From assembly GCF_022606465.1 (NCBI RefSeq), contig NZ_JALBUF010000014.1, forward strand, positions 1 through 48,990: a stretch of 48,990 nt of DNA. Reading direction: 5' to 3'. Shown one piece after another: positions 37,310-44,663 of this stretch (position 1 is the stretch's first letter; each line of letters begins with the position of its first letter). The notes below the pieces were generated by a model. The model saw nothing but the letters and a program-made list of their open reading frames with translations. It searched no databases and was not told the DNA's origin. The position numbers and the translations under genes are program-made. The DNA is from Sulfoacidibacillus ferrooxidans (GTDB lineage Bacteria; Bacillota; Bacilli; Alicyclobacillales; SLC66).

Positions 37310-37338
37310 CAAAAGCCCTCTTTTCAAGGGGGCTTTTG
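37310..37338 (+). terminator. Terminator-like hairpin between ThiF-like and Rpn genes
   Basis: caaaagccc / gggcttttg 9-bp stem with an 11-nt loop, five bases after the ThiF-like stop codon. Confidence 0.6.
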
Positions 37339-37372
37339 CTGGTTATACTCAACATAAGAGGGAGACAAACCA

Positions 37373-38296
37373 ATGCCAATCTATCACAATGAACCTATTG
37401 ATCTCATGGTTGACTACGCGTTCAAGCAATTGTTTGGACAAGCGAGGAATAAGGACTTATTGATCTCCTTTCTCAATGCGTTGCTTACAAACAGCCTAGC
37501 TTCACCGATCATCTCTGTGCAATTTGGTAACACAGAACAGGCACAAGAATATCGAGAAGATAAGCTCTCTCGCATGGATGTGTTCGTAGAAACGGATCAA
37601 CAAGAGCGAATCAACATTGAAATGCAAGTGGCGCATGACTACGGTATGGCGAAACGCACCTTGTATTACTGGGCGGAACTGTATCGTGGGCAAGTGGTAT
37701 CAGGCGCTTCCTATCAAGAACTGCATCGAGTGATCACGATTAACCTGATTGACTTTGTGCAATTCCCATCGACGGACAGGTATCATACGAGTTATCATGT
37801 GGTTGAGGATCAAACGCACGAACGGTTGTCGGATGCATTAGAGGTTCACTTTGTTGAAATGCCAAAGCTACGCAAAAGTATCACCGATTTAGAAAAAGCT
37901 GTACAGGATCCATTAGAAAAGTGGTTACTCCTCTTGGAATCCGGTAAAAATAAAACGATACACCATGTATTGGAGGTGGCGGCGATGAATGATGTGGAAT
38001 TAAAAAAAGCGTTAGATGAAGTAGAAGAAATCGGACGCAAACCAGAGAATTGGGCACTCTACATCTCACGCAAAAAAGCCATTCTTGATGAGGTAAGTCG
38101 AGAAGCGTCTTATCGTGAACGTATTGAAAAAGCTCATGAACAAGGCATGGAACAAGGACTTGAGCAAGGCATGGAAAAAGCCCGAATCGAACTAATTCAG
38201 CACATGTTATCAAAGAAACTTTCACCTGAAGAAATCACAAACCTGACCGATATTCCACTAGAGGATATTAAGAAAATAGCAGAATCGATCCACTAA
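37373..38296 (+). CDS. Rpn-family PD-(D/E)XK nuclease / putative transposase
   Basis: A 307-aa member of the Rpn (recombination-promoting nuclease; COG5464) family. The N-terminus DYAFKQLFGQARNKDLLISFLNALL is diagnostic, and the catalytic core is SRMDVFVETDQQERINIEMQV (D, then ExQ). The C-terminus is a charged region with repeated EQGMEQG units and a final helical LSPEEITNLTDIPLEDIKKIAE, typical of the family. Family members cut DNA and stimulate RecA-independent recombination. ATG follows GAGGGAGA. A true terminator lies just after the gene. Absent from copy 1 except for a possible scar. Confidence 0.88.
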   Translation: MPIYHNEPIDLMVDYAFKQLFGQARNKDLLISFLNALLTNSLASPIISVQFGNTEQAQEYREDKLSRMDVFVETDQQERINIEMQVAHDYGMAKRTLYYWAELYRGQVVSGASYQELHRVITINLIDFVQFPSTDRYHTSYHVVEDQTHERLSDALEVHFVEMPKLRKSITDLEKAVQDPLEKWLLLLESGKNKTIHHVLEVAAMNDVELKKALDEVEEIGRKPENWALYISRKKAILDEVSREASYRERIEKAHEQGMEQGLEQGMEKARIELIQHMLSKKLSPEEITNLTDIPLEDIKKIAESIH

Positions 38297-38313
38297 TTAA
38301 TAACGAAATCAAC

Positions 38314-38342
38314 ACCGTCTACCACTAGGTAGGCGGTTTTTT
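38314..38342 (+). terminator. Rho-independent terminator after the Rpn gene
   Basis: accgtctacc / ggtaggcggt 10-bp stem (one G-T pair) with a 4-nt loop, followed by TTTTTT. The matching hairpin in copy 1 (526-549) has lost its T run. Confidence 0.8.
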
Positions 38343-38408
38343 GCTTGCTACATCAGCCACGTGAACGTTGTAGATTAGGTGGAATGGAGAAAACGGAGGT
38401 GATCATCC

Positions 38409-38825
38409 ATGCAAACGCATGATCTAAAAATTTGGCCTGAGCATTTTCGAGCTGTGGCAAGCGGAGAAAAAACAGTCGAGCTACGAAAAGATGATCGCCG
38501 ATACGAAGTGGGTGATGAGCTTCTATTGCATGAGTACGATCCAGATACTGCATCGTATACAGGATCTGAGTGCAGAAGAAGGATCACACACATTGATCAC
38601 GGTGGACCGTGGCTCCATCAAGGCTATTGCGCACTCTCTATTGCGAATCAGGAAGAATCTACCGAAGCTCAACTCATGTTGTACCGATTGGCTCTCAAGG
38701 CAATCGCGACTGGTGAATTGGTTCGATGCGATACATTGCAACATGCGCAAACTATAGCAAAAGATGCACTGATGCTCGTAGAATCTAAGCAAGTAGGTGT
38801 ATGTCTTGAAACGTTGGATAGGTAG
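38409..38825 (+). CDS. ASCH-like DUF3850 protein
   Basis: A 138-aa protein; the first 75 residues form a DUF3850 domain, an ASCH/PUA-like RNA-binding fold: HDLKIWPEHFRAVASGEKTVELRKDDR, VGDELLLHEYDP and YTGSECRRRITHI. The C-terminal 60 residues are helical and unassigned. ATG 38409 has GGAGGTGATC upstream. Its last 20 bases overlap the start of recJ copy 2, so the pair is translationally linked. Such domains occur in phage and mobile-element genes and may bind modified nucleotides or RNA. No equivalent in copy 1. Confidence 0.8.
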   Translation: MQTHDLKIWPEHFRAVASGEKTVELRKDDRRYEVGDELLLHEYDPDTASYTGSECRRRITHIDHGGPWLHQGYCALSIANQEESTEAQLMLYRLALKAIATGELVRCDTLQHAQTIAKDALMLVESKQVGVCLETLDR

Positions 38826-40464
38826 GAAAGCAGATATCGAACTTGCTCAACAAATCGCACGGACTCATCAACTCCACCCACTGGTTGCACGCATTGTAGC
38901 AGCACGTGGCTACGATATCGAATCCACACAAGCATTTTTGTCTCCATCACGTGCACAACTTCATGACCCCTTTCTCATGCACGACATGCACAAGGCAGTA
39001 GCGCGTATACAGGATGCGATTGTGCGCAAGGAAACCGTGATGATCTTTGGTGACTACGACGTCGATGGCGTTTCATCGGTCACGATTCTCGTCAAAACCC
39101 TGCGCAAACTGGGCGTAGATCCCCTTTGGCGCGTGCCGGATCGCTTTTGCGAAGGCTACGGGATTCGTCCGCAAGCGGTCATCGACGCGAAGGAGCAAGG
39201 TGTCCATCTCATCATCACTGTAGACAATGGAATTGCCGCACTCGAAGCGGCAGATCTTGCGCGTACAAGTGAGATCGATCTCATCGTGACGGATCATCAC
39301 CATATTGGCCATCAACTGCCTGACGCCTATGCACTTGTTCATCCAGCGCTCGGCGATTACCCGTTTCCTGAGCTATGTGGGGCAGGCGTGGCGTTCAAGC
39401 TTGCCCAAGCGTTACTCGGTGTTTTCCCAGAAGAATTACTGGAGGTCGTGGCGCTCGCTACGATTGCCGATCAAGTCCCACTGATTGGCGAGAATCGTAT
39501 CTTCGTCAAGGAAGGCTTGCGTCAGATCAATCGGTCTCCAAGCGTAGGAATCCATGCACTAGCTGATGTGGCTAACAGCAAGCAAGGTGTAACGTCAACA
39601 CGCGTGGCGTTCCAGTTGGCTCCTCGCATCAATGCCATCGGTCGTCTGGCTCATGCCAAGCGTGCGGTTGAACTGCTTCTTGCAGATGATCCACAAGAAG
39701 CTCAACGTCTAGCGCTTGAAGCTCACGCACTCAATCAGAAGCGACAAGCCATTCAAGAGCACATCTATCAGTCAGCGCTAGCTCAGATCGAAGAACACGC
39801 TTGGACAGATCAAACACTCGTTGTCGCAGGTGAATCGTGGCATGAAGGAGTCATTGGGATCGTTGCAGGGAAACTCACGCAAAACCTGTACAAGCCTACG
39901 CTGTGCCTGTCGATCAAAGATGGCGTCGCCAAAGGATCAGGACGGAGTGTACCTGGTGTGGATCTTTATGCGTTGTTGCAAGCTGTGCAAGCACAGACAA
40001 GTGTGTTCACGGCGTTTGGTGGGCATGCAGCGGCGGCCGGATTCTCCTTACCCGCAGATCGAATCAACGACTTGCGGAGTGCATGGGCAACGGTCGCACA
40101 GGGTATCGAGTGGGAACCACCGCATATCGATGTGGATGCACCGCTACACGTGCATGAGTTGACACCGCAGTTCATCACCGATCTGAAGCGACTTGAACCG
40201 TTTGGCCAAGCGAATCCCGAGCCTATTTTCTTCTTGCGTGATGTACACATTGGGGATGTACAGACGATGGGCGCCAAACAGCAACACCTACGCGCACGCG
40301 TGAAAGAAGGAACGGGACCTAGCTATTCGCTCGTCGCGTTTGGAGAAGGGGAACGGATTGCACAATGGCTAGAACGGACCCAGCGTCATGTGCTCGTCCA
40401 TGTGGAGGAGAACCGCTATCGGGACATGGCACAGATTCAGATGCGATGGGTGGAGGCGAAATGA
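38806..40464 (+). CDS. recJ: RecJ-like single-strand DNA exonuclease (copy 2)
   Basis: A 552-aa DHH/DHHA1 exonuclease with every motif seen in copy 1: FGDYDVDG, VDNG, TDHHH, ATIADQVPL, FGGHAAAAG. Substitutions relative to copy 1 are scattered (for example F-to-C in PDRFxEG, L-to-W in SAxATVAQ) and none touches a catalytic residue. The start is TTG 38806, at the position of ATG 1975 in copy 1, with AGGTG 6 bases upstream; GTG 38797 is an alternative. The start overlaps the DUF3850 gene, whereas copy 1 has its own leader, so the two copies are probably expressed differently. Confidence 0.9.
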   Translation: MKRWIGRKADIELAQQIARTHQLHPLVARIVAARGYDIESTQAFLSPSRAQLHDPFLMHDMHKAVARIQDAIVRKETVMIFGDYDVDGVSSVTILVKTLRKLGVDPLWRVPDRFCEGYGIRPQAVIDAKEQGVHLIITVDNGIAALEAADLARTSEIDLIVTDHHHIGHQLPDAYALVHPALGDYPFPELCGAGVAFKLAQALLGVFPEELLEVVALATIADQVPLIGENRIFVKEGLRQINRSPSVGIHALADVANSKQGVTSTRVAFQLAPRINAIGRLAHAKRAVELLLADDPQEAQRLALEAHALNQKRQAIQEHIYQSALAQIEEHAWTDQTLVVAGESWHEGVIGIVAGKLTQNLYKPTLCLSIKDGVAKGSGRSVPGVDLYALLQAVQAQTSVFTAFGGHAAAAGFSLPADRINDLRSAWATVAQGIEWEPPHIDVDAPLHVHELTPQFITDLKRLEPFGQANPEPIFFLRDVHIGDVQTMGAKQQHLRARVKEGTGPSYSLVAFGEGERIAQWLERTQRHVLVHVEENRYRDMAQIQMRWVEAK

Positions 40465-40467
40465 TAC

Positions 40468-40815
40468 GTGGAACGATTGAATTGTATTCCTGACTACCAC
40501 CTTCCGAAAAACACCACCCGTTTCCATCGTCAGAAACTACGATTCAAGCAGGATTGTGATCAATTAGAGCAGGTGCTTCAACAGATGAGGTTACGGCAAG
40601 AGGTTCAACCCACCGAATATGTGACGCGAAAGATCACCGCAGTGGCTCTACGTATCGCCTCTGGTCAAAGAATGAGAAACGAAGATCACAGTCATCCCGC
40701 TAAAAAGTTACTCGCTTCACTGTCGCGTTACGATTACCAGCGAGCAAGGTATATAGGGCAACAGTTTGATGGGATTTATTCTATTTTAGTGGGCAAAGAA
40801 ACGGAGTCTGGTTGA
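40468..40815 (+). CDS. Conserved 115-aa protein downstream of recJ (copy 2)
   Basis: Unknown function. Same as 3637-3984 except one residue and the start codon (GTG here). Starts 3 bases after recJ. Basic, helical, with a central QLEQVLQQMRLRQE amphipathic segment. The nucleotide sequence is also almost identical to copy 1 over the entire gene, far closer than the upstream recJ genes. Confidence 0.65.
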   Translation: MERLNCIPDYHLPKNTTRFHRQKLRFKQDCDQLEQVLQQMRLRQEVQPTEYVTRKITAVALRIASGQRMRNEDHSHPAKKLLASLSRYDYQRARYIGQQFDGIYSILVGKETESG

Positions 40816-40895
40816 GGGAAGTGTGGATATACAGATTCACAAAGCGAATAAGAGACGTTGATGATAACGTTACAAGGTGTGTACAGGTAATGTTA

Positions 40896-41003
40896 CAGAT
40901 CGTCGAATATATGGGGAGTTGGTATAAACGAAATCGCATCCATTCAGGTATGGGGTATAAAACTGCTCTGGTGATGGATGATCATGGATGCATTGCTTCA
41001 TGA
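40896..41003 (+). pseudogene. IS3-family transposase tail (remnant, copy 2)
   Basis: Reads QIVEYMGSWYKRNRIHSGMGYKTA, the C-terminal signature of IS3 OrfB. Longer than the remnant in copy 1 because the TAA there is AAA here. Confidence 0.62.
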
Positions 41004-41049
41004 GTTCGTTCATGTGTGTCTACTACCTTATACTAGATCCAATACGTCG

Positions 41050-41244
41050 AACGAACTATCCGTGATGTAGCCACGGAAATCCCGTTGACCGATGGTCAAT
41101 ACTTTGGAGATTATCCTTAGGCGTAGGGAGAAGGCGGCCACAGCCAAGCGACAACGCAAGGCTCACGATACAGCCTATTGGGCCAGACGGGTGGCCGCAT
41201 ACGAGCGAGCACAGGAACGTGTACACAAGTTCGAGAGTAAGTGA
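41050..41244 (+). pseudogene. Small unknown gene, frameshifted (copy 2)
   Basis: Aligns with 4266-4517. The first part (TIRDVA...PLTDGQYFG) and last part (RREKAATAKRQRKAHDTAYWARRVAAYERAQERVHKFESK) are in different frames, with the shift near 41115-41125; the N-terminus is deleted. The frame is open where copy 1 has its nonsense codon. Confidence 0.55.
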
Positions 41245-41442
41245 CGTAGAGCGGTTTGCGGGAAAACCGCACGAGCCATTCATTGAGGGGCTGGACTCGA
41301 AAGAGGTCGGCCTACTCTATCACAAAATATAATCATGGTTTTGAGTATATTTACAACTTATTAAAAACCATTTTCGTCCATTACCTTCGTGTCTAGCATC
41401 TTATACTAGCTCCACTAAACATGAAGCTCTCCCTGTGTCTCA

Positions 41443-42126
41443 TTAAAGATAAAGCTGTGAGTGCCACATTTTGTGGAGAGGTTCAATGGTCATTTGGACG
41501 TCAGGATTCATTTGATTCACTATTTGACGCAGACGACTTTCATTAATTTCTCCTCCAAACTGACTAGCATGCGCCTCTGCAGCATGTAGCTTGCGTTCAA
41601 ATACTTCCGTGATGTCCACATAATAATTAGGTTCGTCGCAATTAAACAAATAAAGTTCTTGACTCCTATGACAAATGATGTCATTCGTTAGTTGGTCATG
41701 ATAGTACCAACAATTCGCACCTAAGTGGGCCGCCTCAATCATCGCAAAACCAATAATTCTATGATCAGAATGTATTTCATACCTTTTCCAAGGATCAAAC
41801 GTAATTACGACGTCTGGCTGAACAGATCTTACCAATCGAAATAACGTTTCTTTTAAATCACTGGCATACTGTAATTCTCCATCTCGATATCCTAGTTGGA
41901 TGACTTTGTGAATTCCAAGTCGTTTAGCTGCCTCATCAAGTTCTAGTTTCCTCAATTCAGCAATGGAATCTGGTGACATCGTTGGGTCATGGCTTCCCTT
42001 TTCACCCTGCGTTCCAACCACTAAAGTTACGCTATTCCCTGCATCAGAAAGGCGTAAAATAGTACCTGAACAAAATACTTCATCGTCTGGATGGGCTATG
42101 CAAACCAATACATTTTTCCCTTGCAT
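41443..42126 (-). CDS. PIG-L/LmbE-family deacetylase
   Basis: A 227-aa zinc-dependent N-acetyl sugar deacetylase. AHPDDE near residue 11 gives the His, Asp and Asp of the metal site and catalysis, and EIHSDHRIIG near residue 117 provides the third ligand. The family includes BshB (bacillithiol), GlcNAc-PI deacetylases and antibiotic-pathway enzymes. ATG 42126 lies 9 bases after GGGAGG. A broken ArsR-type regulator ends 16 bases upstream and was probably its operon partner. Confidence 0.85.
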   Translation of the reverse strand: MQGKNVLVCIAHPDDEVFCSGTILRLSDAGNSVTLVVGTQGEKGSHDPTMSPDSIAELRKLELDEAAKRLGIHKVIQLGYRDGELQYASDLKETLFRLVRSVQPDVVITFDPWKRYEIHSDHRIIGFAMIEAAHLGANCWYYHDQLTNDIICHRSQELYLFNCDEPNYYVDITEVFERKLHAAEAHASQFGGEINESRLRQIVNQMNPDVQMTIEPLHKMWHSQLYL

Positions 42127-42142
42127 GATAAATAACCTCCCG

Positions 42143-42428
42143 CTATAGAGATTCCACTACACGTTTGAATAGTTCTATTGCGCGTTCATCTCGGTAGTAA
42201 TACACCCACAACCCATTCTTCACACTCCGTACAAGCCCAGCATTGCGAAAGCAAGGATAAATGATGAGATACGGTCGATTGTGGTAACTGTAAATGAGCT
42301 ACAAAGTCCTGAACGCAAAGTCCATATGGTTTTTTCTTCTTGATCCCGATGTTTGTTAAATCAATACGAAAATTTGTAAGATGAACCCTGTTGTCAAGAC
42401 ACACTATTTTAGTTGAAATCAATGCCAA
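42143..42428 (-). pseudogene. ArsR-family regulator, frameshifted
   Basis: PYGLCVQDFVAHLQLPQSTVSHHLSLL is the winged-helix DNA-recognition region of ArsR repressors. One extra base near 42240 then moves the frame; the alternative frame continues NAGLVRSVKNGLWVYYYRDERAIELF to TAG 42143, exactly the expected wing and C-terminus. The N-terminal part is poorly conserved. A recent loss is likely as only one base is wrong. Confidence 0.75.
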
Positions 42429-42705
42429 TAATGCTTATTATTCAGACAACTGTAGAATGATGTGTTGCAGCGTCCTTCTAGCCTCTTCGCATTCGCCGAG
42501 GCTGATGGGACAAGGTTTTTCTTGACCCACCAATTTTGCAATCCTCCTATTTTCACAGGAGATCTGTGTATCGATCCCGGCTTATCATTGGACATTAGAT
42601 TTTTTTCGGAACACGACTGAATGGACTTGACTTTTTAAAATCATCCCAACAATCGTCGCGAAAGGGTTTGTTTTTCCCTTACTACCTTCGGTTGGAGTGT
42701 TCATC

Positions 42706-44179
42706 GTGAAACCTAGTTTTGTTCCACATCATTCCTACCAAACCTCTGTACTTCAACAGCTTCAATCGTATGACGGGTCGGGTCTTGTCATGATCAACAA
42801 AGACTGGCCCCTTCGTACGAAGTTGTGGATGACGGACCTCTCTTCCATCACGACCTTGCTTCATGATGTCTATTCCGATCGTGGCCCACAGCCGCAAGAT
42901 CCTGCCTCTATGCTACGTTCTTTCCTGGTTTTCCTCATGATACATCCTGATAAAGGTCTCACCGAGTGGGTCAACGTGATGAAACGTACACCCATGTACG
43001 CCATTGCGAGTGGCTTTGATTGTAATCGCATCCCTGGTGTTGAAACCTTCTACGACTTCTTCAAGCGTCTTTGGCCCGCAGTCGATAACAATCTCAAATC
43101 CAAGTTCCAGAGGCGCAAGTTCAAACCCCCAAAAGGAAAAAAGAAAGGCAAAAAAGCTCCAATCGCTACACCAGGTCGCATCAAGCGACTTGTCCATTGG
43201 ATGATACGTCATGCCAACTCGAAGACATCTTTACCTACCGATAGACTTTTTCATTTCTTTCAGACACACCTTCTTGCTGTGTCTGCGCAGCTTGGTTTGC
43301 TCGGCGATGTGAACGGGCTCAGTGTAACCGGTGATGGCATCCCGATTGTCACTGCCGCTTATCCCAGGAATACATCGACTTGTGATTGTCATGCCCAAGG
43401 CCTTGCCAAATGCAACCATGTTCGTCTGTATACCCAGCCCGATTGCGACTCAGGGTGGGACAGTGCGAGAGAAAAGTACTCAACGGATACCACATGTACA
43501 TGCTCTCTGCAGCAGATAGTCCATACGATGTGCCTTTATACCCAAAACTACAGCCTGCTTCCAGGCACGATGCCGTCAGTTTTGTCATGAGCACAGTTGA
43601 ATTCAAACAACGTTTCACCTTGGGCACGCTAGATAATATGCTTCTCGACGCCGCTCATGATGCCGAGGACATCTATCTCTTGCTCGATCATCAGAAGATC
43701 GAACCCTTTATCGACCTGAACATCCGGAGCAAAAAAACAAAGCAACGGACAGCGACATCCACATTTCGCCCGCAGGTAAGCCTATCTGCCCAAATGGTCA
43801 TGAGATGCGTCCCAACGGATACGACAAGTCTCAAAAGCGCCAAAAGTGGCGATGCACGCCATCGTGTGGTTGTTCAACTGCCAAGTATGGACGCACATAC
43901 CACACGCACAGCAGTGACCATCTCCGATTGTTTCCGAAGACCATCCGTGGTTCAGAAAAGTGGAAGCTCATCTATCAACGCCGTAAGTCCATGGAGCGCT
44001 CCAACAAACGTGAGAAGATTGACTACAAGCTCGAGTCCGGCAGACATCGCTCTACTCAGATGTGGATCATGCGCATCTATGGCATCATGATGTGTCAGCA
44101 CATGGATGCGTGGTATCTGCACCAACAAGTCGAATGGAGCGAAGTGAGGAAAACCTTGTCTTCACATCTGTCCTCTTGA
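42706..44179 (+). pseudogene. DDE transposase with two frameshifts
   Basis: A transposase of the DDE_Tnp_1 kind (IS4/IS1182-like) of about 490 aa spread over three frames. Segment 1 (42706 to about 43470) has the first catalytic Asp in SVTGDGIPIV. Segment 2, after loss of one base in GCGAGAGAAAAGTAC, continues NGYHMYMLSAAD and has the second Asp in DAAHDAEDIY. Segment 3, after a shift near the poly-A at 43735, contains PICPNGHEMRPNGYDKSQ, a zinc-ribbon-like cysteine cluster and the Glu in ERSNKREKIDYKLESGRHR. GTG 42706 follows TTGGAG. Otherwise intact, so recently inactivated. Element ends were not found. Confidence 0.78.
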
Positions 44180-44663
44180 TAGGGGCCTCGGTTGACCATC
44201 CACAGCGAGGGCCTTCGTAAAAATACGAAAGTCGTCGCCTGATTGCCTATGCTCATGTTCAAGGAACGGAGCGGAGCGGATCGTACAGATTTTTATTCAT
44301 TCCCAGTTCAATATTGTCATGAGACCTATCCTTTGGACCTTTCCAACCCTTCAATACCGAGAGGCTACTTAGGTTCGAAATGTACGACATTCATTCCCAA
44401 CTTAAGGAAGACGCTAAAAGTAAAATATAAGATGCAATAGAAGCAAAATTAACGAATGGACCCAACTTGCCGGTCCCGACCTCATCGCGGAGACTAACAT
44501 CGCTAAACACACACATGTAATCTGAGCCATTGATTTTTGTGTGATTGGTGTATTGATCGCCCAAGAAAAAGCTAAGTTGGCGGTTTAACACCCGTTCAGC
44601 AGTCCCTACAGAAGAGCATGAGTCTATTAGCCCTCTCCGTACATATTTTTATGAAGGGCTATA
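44180..44663. other. No gene recognised
   Basis: Probably includes the right end of the transposable element above and the 3' region of the oxidoreductase operon. No clear inverted repeats or terminator hairpin identified. Confidence 0.4.

Larger units (their letters stand above)
36545..41330 (+). repeat. Duplicated recJ locus, copy 2
   Basis: Homologous to 20-4660, same orientation. This copy holds, in order, a truncated ThiF-like gene, an Rpn-type nuclease, a DUF3850 gene, recJ, the 115-aa gene, an IS3 tail and a small broken gene. The Rpn and DUF3850 genes are missing from copy 1. The last part of copy 2 has a deletion of roughly 80-100 bases relative to copy 1 near 41040. Confidence 0.85.
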
